A DNA stretch of 32,873 nt from a virus, in IMG/VR virus record IMGVR_UViG_3300032311_000652, positions 1-32,873 of that record, one strand, 5' to 3'. Within the stretch, counting starts at the first letter, position 1. Each line of letters starts with the position of its first letter. The notes beneath the pieces are model-generated. The model searched no databases. It saw nothing but the letters and a program-made list of their open reading frames with translations, and had not been told where the DNA came from. Below are positions 19,474 through 26,119 of this stretch, piece by piece. The translations under genes were made by a program, and so were the position numbers.

Positions 19474-19560
19474 GTGAGTTGGTCAGTGACATCTATTAAA
19501 AGTGTCTGAAGGCAGTTCGTAATTGCCTTAAGGCTAAAGTTATCTGTATGACCAACTCAC
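19474..19560 (-). promoter_or_regulatory. structured 5' leader with 12-bp closing stem
   Basis: Arms 19549-19560 and 19474-19485 (GTGAGTTGGTCA and its complement) pair perfectly. The first arm is the very 5' end of the predicted transcript and the second ends five bases before the GGAG ribosome-binding site. An inner AAGGCA/TGCCTT hairpin is also present. Confidence 0.7.
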
Positions 19561-19565
19561 TCCTT

Positions 19566-19594
19566 ATTATAACAAAATTATAAAATATTACCAA
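19566..19594 (-). promoter_or_regulatory. sigma70-type promoter
   Basis: Minus-strand -35 TTGGTA (19589-19594), 17-base spacer, -10 TATAAT (19566-19571); start near 19559, at the edge of the leader stem. Confidence 0.85.
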
Positions 19595-19602
19595 AAGAAA
19601 TA

Positions 19603-19634
19603 TAAAAAAACTGGAGCTATTTCTAGCCCCAGTT
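19603..19634 (-). terminator. intrinsic terminator after the SpeD-like gene
   Basis: AACTGG-(G)-GCTA-GAAA-TAGC-(T)-CCAGTT stem, roughly 9-10 bp with one mismatch and a GAAA-type loop, followed by TTTTTATA on the minus strand. The next promoter begins nine bases later. Confidence 0.88.
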
Positions 19635-19659
19635 CTTAATAAAATTATATGTAAGTCTT

Positions 19660-20025
19660 TTAGGCTTGACGAGTTAAATAGTTAGGACGAATATACTTAG
19701 CTCCAAAGAACTGACGAACTAAGTCAATTACAACCTGGTCATCATATTCCTTACAAGAGAATACATCAAGATACATTGCATTACCACCCATACCATCATC
19801 AGGTACAAAGTGTGCACAAATATTGGAGGTTTCAATCAACTGAACTAGAGTAAATCCAGCCTTATTTCCAGAACCAAAGTTTACAATCTGTGGTTCGCCA
19901 TAGGCGACCATATCAATATCTCTAACAAGAGTTTTAACAAAATTATAAATAGTATCGTAACTAGTAATTGCTTCGTGGTCTAGTTCAGCGCAGTCTAGTA
20001 CAAGATGATAACCCCAATATGCCAT
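19660..20025 (-). CDS. phage S-adenosylmethionine decarboxylase-like (SpeD) protein, 121 aa
   Basis: Start ATG 20025 (MAYWGYHLVLDCAELDH) follows GGAGG eight bases upstream. The family core is LVQLIETSNICAHF and LDVFSCKEYD: Ser67 aligns with the self-cleavage Ser that becomes the pyruvoyl group, His72 and Cys91 with the conserved His and Cys. The residue before Ser67 is Thr where bacterial enzymes have Glu. AdoMetDC feeds polyamine synthesis; phage relatives have also been shown to decarboxylate other substrates, so the substrate is open. It is flanked by terminators on both sides. Confidence 0.88.
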   Translation of the reverse strand: MAYWGYHLVLDCAELDHEAITSYDTIYNFVKTLVRDIDMVAYGEPQIVNFGSGNKAGFTLVQLIETSNICAHFVPDDGMGGNAMYLDVFSCKEYDDQVVIDLVRQFFGAKYIRPNYLTRQA

Positions 20026-20065
20026 GCTAATATCCTCCATTCATTAAGAGTTTCTACTCTTAAAG

Positions 20066-20097
20066 CAGAAAAAAGCCAAGACGTATTGTCTTGGCTT
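20066..20097 (-). terminator. strong intrinsic terminator ending the RNA array
   Basis: Perfect 10-bp stem AAGCCAAGAC/GTCTTGGCTT with 5-base loop (20073-20097) followed by TTTTTTC on the minus strand. A second hairpin (TTAAGAGT-AGAA-ACTCTTAA, 20043-20062) lies between it and the SpeD ribosome-binding site. Confidence 0.92.
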
Positions 20098-20585
20098 AAA
20101 GGTATAAATGGAGTGGATACGGCTATACACTCCTGCGATACTATTTCGACTTCGTGCACCTAAGTAAGTATCTCATTATAAATCGCGCACAGCCCCGAAC
20201 TCCCCGCCTGCGTCGTGATCTGTCACCAAACCGGCAGCTTACGCTGCGCCTCCTAATACAGACCTTGCCATATAAACTGTTTAATTCAAAACTCTCAAAG
20301 GCAGAGAATACGAGACCTTGTTTAAGTTTTGAGTAGAAATATTACTACTTCTATGCTGTCCCCTCAACAGCTTTATCGAGCCAAATCCATTGGAAAGGAG
20401 GTGATTTAACCCTATAATTGTTGTATGCAGCCCCCAAACCCGCTACATACAGTGACACTACTTACTACTATATCCCTTTCGGTTTACCAGCTAGTGTCTT
20501 GCCTATTCAACCTAATTTACATTAAATTGAATATGCTAATCTTATCTAAGTGTGGTGGACCCTTATCTAAGATTAGTTTTTACTA
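20066..20585 (-). ncRNA. candidate large structured RNA with 16S-tail mimic, about 520 nt
   Basis: Bounded by a promoter (20592-20620) and a terminator (20066-20097), with no credible ORF. Minus-strand helices include CTAATCTTA/TAAGATTAG with inner TAAG/CTTA, GACACTA/TAGTGTC holding a GAAA-capped hairpin (20473-20483), a perfect 10-bp TGTATGTAGC/GCTGCATACA, GCTGT/ACAGC, GGTCTGT/ACAGATC enclosing a GTAA-capped CAGC/GCTG hairpin (20233-20250), and GGAGTG/CACTCC. At 20393-20405 the RNA would read ATCACCTCCTTTC, identical to the 3' tail of bacterial 16S rRNA. Length and GNRA loops recall the large ornate phage RNAs (ROOL, GOLLD); family membership is not shown. Confidence 0.6.
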
Positions 20586-20591
20586 TAACTA

Positions 20592-20620
20592 AGTATACTA
20601 GATTTTAATATACTCAGCAA
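20592..20620 (-). promoter_or_regulatory. promoter of the 520-nt RNA
   Basis: Minus-strand -35 TTGCTG (20615-20620), 17-base spacer, -10 TATACT (20592-20597). Confidence 0.8.
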
Positions 20621-20624
20621 TAAT

Positions 20625-21502
20625 AAAATAAATTTTATTAAAACATTAGCTTGAGATTAAAGCTAAAAACGATTACCTTTGGACCGTATCTCTTCCATTG
20701 CAGTAGAAGGTTAATCCTTTATCCACTAAGCCTCTATTTCAAGAGTATCTCAGTAGTAATCAGTGCTGCTGCTTTTAAAGTGATGCTGTGCACTTGTCAT
20801 ATTATACTACTCATTAAGCTTTCTAACACCTGCCGACGCAGCTCATTCCCGCTAAAGAATTATGTCAGTCTACTTAATAAACACTTTGGACTTGCGGTCC
20901 TCTATGCACCTCATTCCTTACGGTGAGGTTTTAAGCACTTTTCGTATAATACCGGAGTAGTCTTTGCTTTTTAATAATACCGGAATTAAACCGGCTACCA
21001 TATGTTTAAAAGACATCTGCTCTATCGTTGAGCTAATTATTATGTAAACCTACTACGATGTGCTACTCCCGTTGGTTCATATCTTGTTAGATACAAAATT
21101 CAACACACCGCTCATCTTTCTCCTTGCGGGATACTCAATCTTGTTTCAGGATTCTGTCCATTTCATCTTAAACTTTTCAGCTTAAGTGTCCAGCCACCTT
21201 AACAATACAACACACCCTTCTACGCGAATAGTTGGATTCAGTTGCTACACATTAGTCATCACAGTATAGTAGTTTGCATGTAGAGGTATAGATTGCGGTC
21301 TATTTGTTTCTCACCGATTGGCTCTGAAATCTATCCTTTCGGACCTGTACCTACTAGTCGTGTTTATTGCCATGCGAGATGACACACGGACTAGCCGCTG
21401 ACTTGTGCTTGCATAAACGAACTCTTACGAGCGCAAGATTGTAGGAAATCTTGCTTTGGGTTAGTTACCTAACTTATTCTATCGACGTTATGCCGCCAAT
21501 CT
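20625..21502 (-). ncRNA. candidate giant structured RNA containing a tRNA, about 880 nt
   Basis: Starts after the promoter at 21509-21537 and ends near a TTAGCTT/AAGCTAA hairpin with T-rich tail. No real ORF. GNRA-capped hairpins are frequent: GTTAG-GTAA-CTAAC (21460-21473), CTC-GTAA-GAG (21422-21431), TCC-GAAA-GGA (21334-21343) and CCTCA with an inner CC-GTAA-GG (20909-20928). A perfect 8-bp GCAAGATT/AATCTTGC lies near the 5' end. tRNA-Lys is embedded in the middle. Large size, many GNRA loops and an internal tRNA match what is known of GOLLD RNAs of phages and lake/marine metagenomes. This assignment is by resemblance only. Confidence 0.55.
20971..21042 (-). tRNA. tRNA-Lys(UUU) embedded in noncoding RNA, CCA not encoded
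   Basis: Acceptor TAATAAT/ATTATTA is all A-T; A73 is followed by AAA instead of CCA. D-arm GCTC/GAGC, stem GATGT/ACATA with loop CTTTTAA gives UUU; T-stem GCCGG/CCGGT with loop TTTAATT (C56 replaced). Duplicate of the tRNA-Lys(UUU) at 14487. Confidence 0.85.
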
Positions 21503-21508
21503 TTATAT

Positions 21509-21537
21509 ATCTTACCAAACTTTTAAGCTCTAAGCAA
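21509..21537 (-). promoter_or_regulatory. promoter of the tRNA-containing RNA
   Basis: Minus-strand -35 TTGCTT (21532-21537), 17-base spacer, -10 TAAGAT (21509-21514), followed by TATAAAGATTGG, which recurs at the neighbouring promoter. Confidence 0.75.
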
Positions 21538-21544
21538 GAAAAAA

Positions 21545-21901
21545 TTCACATTCAAATCTATATGTTAACGGCGGATTTGACACGCAACGATTAGAAACTA
21601 GGGTAGACCTTATTTTAATGACGAGCTACCATCGTCTGGCTTTTTAAAGTGAGACCACACTGTATTAAGGAACCTTTACAACCTTAATGTTTTTTTATAG
21701 ACAAAACATACATAAAAAACTTGGATTTTGATGAGGTGTCCAACCGTGTCTTATTTAACGACCTACAGTTGGTCGAAAGGTTTACTCCTAGGAGAGGGCG
21801 CAGTTCGCGTAAATTCGCCCTAATAATAGATTTTGATGATGAATCATGGTTCTATTAAACCTTGGGTGGTTATTCAGTAATCAACTGTTTCCAACCAATC
21901 T
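21545..21901 (-). ncRNA. candidate noncoding RNA, about 360 nt
   Basis: From the promoter at 21908-21936 to a CAAATC/GATTTG hairpin followed, eight bases on, by TTTTTT just before the next promoter. No credible ORF in either strand. Its first bases (TTTAAAGATTGG) match the start of the next RNA. A GGGCG/CGCCC hairpin (around 21795-21820), TTAAGG/CCTTAA pairs and AT-rich loops are visible. Function unknown. Confidence 0.45.
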
Positions 21902-21907
21902 TTAAAT

Positions 21908-21936
21908 ATATTAACAGAGATTTAGCAAACAAGCAA
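21908..21936 (-). promoter_or_regulatory. promoter of the 360-nt RNA
   Basis: Minus-strand -35 TTGCTT (21931-21936), 17-base spacer, -10 TAATAT (21908-21913). Confidence 0.75.
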
Positions 21937-21969
21937 GAAAAAAATTATTTTAATTTTTAAGTTACTATA

Positions 21970-22365
21970 AAATAAAAAGACAGTTTTTTAGCTAGTTGAT
22001 CTGTCAACAACTACTCTATCACGGAATAATTAAAATATTCCTATAAAGTTTCTATCATAAAAATATAGAACTACTCATACTAAACTAGGCTTTTAGGAAT
22101 AGATTTAATTCTAGTTTGTGCTAGAATCCTGGGTAGCCCGAACCTGTCACCTAACGGGCAGCGTGACTCACCGCTCTCTTATATCGTCTTAGATTTTCGG
22201 AATAAAAGACAAGAGACATGAGTATTTTCTTAAAGTAATTATACTCAAAAACCTAAATATTTCTTATTAACGTAAAGCTATAGTCAAACAAACGTCTTGA
22301 AAATATAAAGGTACCAAGACCACCTACTGACCGAATTTTCGGTGCGGTAGCTTTATATCCAAGAT
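21970..22365 (-). ncRNA. candidate noncoding RNA, about 395 nt
   Basis: Begins after the promoter at 22372-22400 and ends at GACAG/CTGTC followed by TTTTTATTTT (21970-22005). Visible helices: ATATAAAG/CTTTATAT enclosing ACCGAA/TTCGGT, GAGTAT/ATACTC, GCCCG/CGGGC, perfect ATTCTAG-CACAAA-CTAGAAT, AGTTCTAT/ATAGAAACT, GGAATA/TATTCC and AGTTG/CAACT. No ORF of note. Function unknown; part of the same array. Confidence 0.5.
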
Positions 22366-22371
22366 ATTGTA

Positions 22372-22400
22372 ATCTTATCAGAAGATAAGATTATATGCAA
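22372..22400 (-). promoter_or_regulatory. promoter with operator-like inverted repeat
   Basis: Minus-strand -35 TTGCAT (22395-22400), 17-base spacer, -10 TAAGAT (22372-22377). A perfect 9-bp inverted repeat (22371-22379 and 22384-22392) covers the -10 and most of the spacer, as an operator would. Confidence 0.7.
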
Positions 22401-22411
22401 GAAAAAAATTT

Positions 22412-22696
22412 CTAAACTTCCTCATATGAGGACTTAGAATATTCAATATCCGAACCATCAAACCAAAAGGTATAACCAGGTTCAGATTCGAGATTTTCCT
22501 GCCAAAACTGAACAAGCTTAGAGTGCTTATGTTCTTTCTTATCTTTTTGACGATAAAATCCTGGGCAATCACAACGATAGTAGTTATTACCCTTTGTCAC
22601 CTGATAAGTGACAAAGGAATTATCTTTCTCTGAGAACTTAACAATTTCGCAAACCGTAGGTTTGCTAGTTGCCTTAAGCACATATTGGTCAGTCAT
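22412..22696 (-). CDS. hypothetical protein with SWIM-like Cys/His cluster, 94 aa
   Basis: The central stretch YRCDCPGFYRQKDKKEHKHS has a C-x-C pair followed by H-x-H, resembling a SWIM zinc finger (CxCx(n)CxH) with His replacing the second Cys. SWIM domains bind DNA or proteins. Flanks are strand-rich and acidic at the C-terminus. It starts TAATATG, one base after the upstream stop, so it is coupled to the 79-aa gene. Classification is tentative. Confidence 0.7.
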   Translation of the reverse strand: MTDQYVLKATSKPTVCEIVKFSEKDNSFVTYQVTKGNNYYRCDCPGFYRQKDKKEHKHSKLVQFWQENLESEPGYTFWFDGSDIEYSKSSYEEV

Positions 22697-22697
22697 A

Positions 22698-22937
22698 TTA
22701 GGCAGCCTTAGTTGCGAGACGGTCCTGATTATCTACAATAAAGGTTTCAATCTCTTCCTTCATACCGAGAATGATAGCCCACTCATCCTTATAAAATGTT
22801 ACAGGAAATTTTCTAATATTATTAATCTGAACAGCTCCCTTTGGGGAAACCTTAACAACTACTGACTTCTTAGCTTTAGTTTCAGCAGCGGCAAGAGCAG
22901 CAATAAGTTCATCCTTAGACATTTCAGCGTAGTTCAT
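22698..22937 (-). CDS. hypothetical protein, 79 aa
   Basis: MNYAEMSKDELIAALAAAET, an Ala/Lys helix, then VVKVSPKGAVQINNIRKFPV and TFYKDEWAIIL, a pattern I recall from small conserved phage proteins of unknown role (a K-G-A-V-x-I strand pair followed by an aromatic helix). TAAGGA precedes the ATG, and a promoter lies at 22975-23003. Transcribed with the SWIM-like gene. Confidence 0.75.
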   Translation of the reverse strand: MNYAEMSKDELIAALAAAETKAKKSVVVKVSPKGAVQINNIRKFPVTFYKDEWAIILGMKEEIETFIVDNQDRLATKAA

Positions 22938-22974
22938 TTTTATAATCCTTAGTTGTTATCTTCATTACTTTTAT

Positions 22975-23003
22975 AGTATATCAAAAACTTAAGTATTAAA
23001 CAA
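22975..23003 (-). promoter_or_regulatory. sigma70-type promoter
   Basis: Minus-strand -35 TTGTTT (22998-23003), 17-base spacer, -10 TATACT (22975-22980), for the 79-aa and 94-aa genes. Confidence 0.83.
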
Positions 23004-23013
23004 GAACAAAGTA

Positions 23014-23247
23014 TTAGTCTTCACCAGCCATACTCTCCCAAAGTTGCATTTTAACATTCTCAATCAACCAAAGATTCTCTTTAATTTCACCCTCAGAAGA
23101 GGCAAGGTAGAAATCACCGTCTTTAGTAAATCCACAAACTAGAAGAGTATCAAAGGTATCAATTTCTTCGAGAAGAGCTCTTGCAATCTTAATAGGATTA
23201 ATCTTACCATAAGTCTTTCCGGGAAACTCAACAATATTATCGTTCAT
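23014..23247 (-). CDS. hypothetical protein, 77 aa
   Basis: MNDNIVEFPGKTYGKINPIK, then a helix ARALLEEIDTFDTLLVCGFT, a strand DGDFYLASSEG and a C-terminal helix. Short phage proteins with this N-VEFPG-K opening and a D-G-x-x-Y-x-A-S-S centre are common and uncharacterised. AAAGGAG precedes the ATG and it has its own promoter. Confidence 0.75.
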   Translation of the reverse strand: MNDNIVEFPGKTYGKINPIKIARALLEEIDTFDTLLVCGFTKDGDFYLASSEGEIKENLWLIENVKMQLWESMAGED

Positions 23248-23278
23248 GTATTTACTCCTTTGATTTATCTTATGTTTT

Positions 23279-23307
23279 ATAATATCAAAAAGCTAACTAG
23301 TTGACAA
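23279..23307 (-). promoter_or_regulatory. sigma70-type promoter
   Basis: Minus-strand -35 TTGTCA (23302-23307), 17-base spacer, -10 TATTAT (23279-23284), upstream of the 77-aa gene. Confidence 0.87.
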
Positions 23308-23324
23308 GTATAAAAAGGTTGTAA

Positions 23325-23708
23325 TTAGTCTTTACTAGTTAGTATAGCTTTTATATCAGGCGGGGTCCATCCATCAGGCTTTTGAACCTTACCGTCAGAA
23401 CGTCTAATTACCTTGCCATCAACAAGCTTTGCCATATTGCTTCGATGCACCTCAGCAAAAACATCGTCCAAAGGAATGCCGTAAGAAACGGCAGTGCCAC
23501 AAGCAATATAGATAATGTCAGCAAGTGCATCAGCAATCTCGACGATATCATTATTATACTCTGCAACAACATATTCAGTGTACTCTTCTGCTAAAAGTTT
23601 TCTACGAAGTTCACGCTCTTCTTTAGAAGGGAGTTCCGGGGTTTCACCAACTCTTTGACCAAAAGCTTGGTGAAAATCTTTAACATTTGTATAAAAATTA
23701 TCTGTCAT
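23325..23708 (-). CDS. MazG-like nucleotide pyrophosphohydrolase, 127 aa
   Basis: All-helical NTP-PPase with the metal-binding pattern LLAEEYTEYVVAEYNNDIVE then IADALADIIYIA (EExxE followed by ExxD). The C-terminal GKVIRRSDGKVQKPDGWTPP is typical of phage members. These enzymes hydrolyse (d)NTPs to monophosphates and can lower alarmone or non-canonical nucleotide levels. The ATG overlaps the upstream aminotransferase stop (ATGA), with AGAGG before it. It ends the sugar cassette operon. Confidence 0.9.
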   Translation of the reverse strand: MTDNFYTNVKDFHQAFGQRVGETPELPSKEERELRRKLLAEEYTEYVVAEYNNDIVEIADALADIIYIACGTAVSYGIPLDDVFAEVHRSNMAKLVDGKVIRRSDGKVQKPDGWTPPDIKAILTSKD

Positions 23709-24787
23709 ATTCTACCTCTTAAAGTTTCTATAATATAATCTACCTGCTCATCAGTCATAAATGGGTGACACGGTAGACATATTATCGTATCAGACATATC
23801 CTCTGAATGTGGGAGCATAGCTTTTTTATCTGTAAGCTCAGATAAAGTAAATGGGTAATTAATATTATAAGGTATACCGGAGGCTTCTAGTATTGTTATA
23901 ATATTATCTCTATTCTCTGTAGAAAAATAATAGTAATGATAAACATGTTTCTTACAATGAGAAGCAATAGGAAGTTTAACTAATTTAGAATACTTAGCAG
24001 CTATATTAGCTCTTTTATTATTCCAGTCATCTAAATATTTTAACTTATGATACAATACGATAGCAGAAATACCCGAGGGTCTATGATTAGAACCCTCTGT
24101 AGAGAATTTATATTTTTCGTACATCCCACAGTTTACTAAAGACCTTATAGTAGTAGCTAAACTATCACTTAATGTAGATACGATACCTGCCTCAGAAATT
24201 CCTCCTAAGTTCTTACCTGGGAAGCATGACCAAAAAGATACGTCACCATAAGAACCTACAATATTACCATCGGTAAACTCTGCTCCATGAGATTGAGAGC
24301 AATCTTCTACTATTCTACAATCATGTTCTTTAGCTATAGAAAATATAGATTTCATATCACAAGGATGCCCAAGAATATGCGTAGGTACTAAAATTATATT
24401 TTTATATCTAGCTCTATTATATTTAAGCCAATAAGATAAATGGGTTACATTATATTGTAAATAATCGTCACAATCTATAAATTCATAGTTATAACCTAAA
24501 GATTTAGTTACAAATAATATAGAAGCCCAACTATTATTTTGTAATAGTACACAAGTTTCTCCTGGGTTATATTGAAAACTCTGTAAACATACTTTATAAG
24601 CATCAGTACCAGAGGATACCATAATAGAGTTTCTTAAGCTACTATAACTACTCCAAGCATCTTCAAACCTTTTAACATAGGGGCTATTTACATAGTGACC
24701 AGAAGATAAAAAGTCTTCTATCTCTGGCATAGCCTCTTCTTTTATTAAATTCCATTGAGCTTTTAAATCATTTAATGTAATATTCAT
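23705..24787 (-). CDS. DegT/DnrJ/EryC1-family sugar aminotransferase, 360 aa
   Basis: PLP-dependent sugar aminotransferase. Visible: SSGTDAYKVCL (cofactor phosphate site), EDCSQSHGAEF (Asp162 with the Gln/His that hold PLP), and FWSCFPGKNLGGISEAG with Lys192 as the Schiff-base lysine. The usual CFNxxKN is CFPGKN here. It would transfer an amino group to a keto-sugar nucleotide, probably for a modified amino sugar of the envelope or virion. Length is typical. The start overlaps the end of the LpxA-like gene by 20 bases. Confidence 0.9.
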   Translation of the reverse strand: MNITLNDLKAQWNLIKEEAMPEIEDFLSSGHYVNSPYVKRFEDAWSSYSSLRNSIMVSSGTDAYKVCLQSFQYNPGETCVLLQNNSWASILFVTKSLGYNYEFIDCDDYLQYNVTHLSYWLKYNRARYKNIILVPTHILGHPCDMKSIFSIAKEHDCRIVEDCSQSHGAEFTDGNIVGSYGDVSFWSCFPGKNLGGISEAGIVSTLSDSLATTIRSLVNCGMYEKYKFSTEGSNHRPSGISAIVLYHKLKYLDDWNNKRANIAAKYSKLVKLPIASHCKKHVYHYYYFSTENRDNIITILEASGIPYNINYPFTLSELTDKKAMLPHSEDMSDTIICLPCHPFMTDEQVDYIIETLRGRI

Positions 24788-25355
24788 TTTTTAAATTAAA
24801 ATACCTTACAGTTTCTATTTCTAAAGTGTGTTCATCTATATTTTTTCTAGATAATCCTACAGTATTTTTTTTAAGTAGTTTAGTAGGAACACCTGCGTAT
24901 ATGTTTCCGGGTAATATAAGTGATTTTTTAGTAACTACGGAGTTTAAACCCACCAAAGAATAAGAACCTACTATACAATATTGGTGTATAGCACTTCCCA
25001 TACCTAAAAAGGAACCATTCATAATATATGAATAACCAGCGACCATAGAACTACAAGCTAAGGTACAATCATTTTCAATAGTTACATCGTGAGCTATATA
25101 GGAATGATTCATCAGATAATTATTATCACCTATAGAAGTGATAGCATCTACAGACCTATTTATAACTACATGCTCTCTAATAGTATTATTATTACCTATA
25201 ACTACCCGACCAGAGGATTCTTTATTTGGAAACTCCGCAGGAGTACCTATACTAACAAAAGGATATATAGTATTACCAGTACCAATATCTACATAATCCC
25301 AATCAATAAAAGCTAATTTATGTATTAAATTACCTTTTACTAAGTCAAACATCAT
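24768..25355 (-). CDS. LpxA-like left-handed beta-helix acyltransferase, 195 aa
   Basis: Hexapeptide-repeat protein matching UDP-GlcNAc acyltransferase LpxA. NNNTIREHVVINRS corresponds to the LpxA NxIRE...R region. LMNHSYIAHD carries His84 and His89, the latter in the place of the catalytic His125 of E. coli, and IHQYCIVG matches HQFC. It is about 65 residues shorter than cellular LpxA, mostly at the C-terminal helical domain. With the aminotransferase and dehydrogenase it may N-acylate an amino sugar rather than make lipid A. Confidence 0.85.
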   Translation of the reverse strand: MMFDLVKGNLIHKLAFIDWDYVDIGTGNTIYPFVSIGTPAEFPNKESSGRVVIGNNNTIREHVVINRSVDAITSIGDNNYLMNHSYIAHDVTIENDCTLACSSMVAGYSYIMNGSFLGMGSAIHQYCIVGSYSLVGLNSVVTKKSLILPGNIYAGVPTKLLKKNTVGLSRKNIDEHTLEIETVRYFNLKNEYYIK

Positions 25356-26118
25356 TTTCTTTTAACCTGACTAATTTATTATAAGAAACAGCTTGTTCTA
25401 ATATACTAAGATTAGAGTTATACTCTTTAGTCGTATATAGTAATGCTTCTGTATCTTTTGGAAAACAATGACCACCAAAACCACGTTCTAGAGTTACTTT
25501 AGTATGACTATGAGTAATTCTACTATCAGAACCTACTAAATGGGCAACAGTCTCATAGTTAGTTTTAGTTTTCTGGCATAAATCATAAATTTGATTAAAA
25601 AACGCTACTTTAGTTGCTAGAAAACTATTTCTAACATACTTAGTTAAAATAAGGTCTTCGGGTGAATAAACTTGAACATCTAGTATATCATTATATGCTT
25701 CAATGAATAACTCTTTCCAGAATTTTGTAGCATCTCCACCAATATACATTTCAAACATATTAGCAAAGTCTTCTAAAGCAGTTTCTGCTCTTAAAAATTC
25801 AGGAGAAAAACCGATAGTATGAGTAGGATAAGTTCTCTTGATATGGTCCCACCCTTCTAATGATACTGTACTTTTAATAAGAATAGGTGTAGATATACGA
25901 GTATCTCTGATGACTTTTAATACATTTTGTATATCACAATTACCATCTACTCCTTCAGGAGTAGATACACAAACAATGACTCCATCAGCATCTGGATAGT
26001 CATAGACCCTAGAACTATTAAAAGCAGGGTCTACAATATGGATATTATTATGTATTTTTAATAGACTATCATGAGCTTTACCAACAAAACCATACCCCGC
26101 AATAACTATATTTTTCAT
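25345..26118 (-). CDS. short UDP-sugar/GDP-mannose dehydrogenase-family protein, 257 aa
   Basis: NAD-binding GYGFVG (residues 8-13), SPEFLRA (105-111), LTKYVRNSF (Lys160/Asn164) and GFGGHCFPKDT with the catalytic Cys218 are all present. Cellular enzymes have about 390-440 residues; this one stops after the central helix and lacks the C-terminal domain that completes the UDP-sugar site. It could still oxidise a smaller or differently held sugar nucleotide. It lies in the sugar cassette, two bases from the methyltransferase gene. Confidence 0.85.
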   Translation of the reverse strand: MKNIVIAGYGFVGKAHDSLLKIHNNIHIVDPAFNSSRVYDYPDADGVIVCVSTPEGVDGNCDIQNVLKVIRDTRISTPILIKSTVSLEGWDHIKRTYPTHTIGFSPEFLRAETALEDFANMFEMYIGGDATKFWKELFIEAYNDILDVQVYSPEDLILTKYVRNSFLATKVAFFNQIYDLCQKTKTNYETVAHLVGSDSRITHSHTKVTLERGFGGHCFPKDTEALLYTTKEYNSNLSILEQAVSYNKLVRLKENDV

Positions 26119-26119
26119 A

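Noticed and set aside
20100-20135. AGCCGTAT near a hairpin recalls group II intron domain V.
   Set aside because: The 34-base domain V pattern and a reverse transcriptase are absent; the hairpin is a simple GGAGTG/CACTCC stem.
20393-20411. Plus-strand AAAGGAGGTGAT as a ribosome-binding site for a plus-strand gene.
   Set aside because: No start codon follows at suitable distance; TAA occurs directly and no frame of useful length begins there.
20640-20700. Minus-strand AAGAGATACGGTCC looks like the S element of a group I intron.
   Set aside because: No matching P, Q and R elements with P7 pairing could be found, and there are no exon ends that join.
20651-20926. Plus-strand 91-codon ORF in the RNA array.
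   Set aside because: No ribosome-binding site, low-complexity unlikely composition, and opposite to every supported gene; it crosses several minus-strand helices.
21101-21120. Plus-strand ACACACCGCTCATC resembles the universal 16S rRNA segment near position 1400, suggesting a diverged rRNA.
   Set aside because: No other 16S landmarks follow in order at the right distances, and the 16S-tail match at 20393 is on the other strand. A short chance match is more likely.
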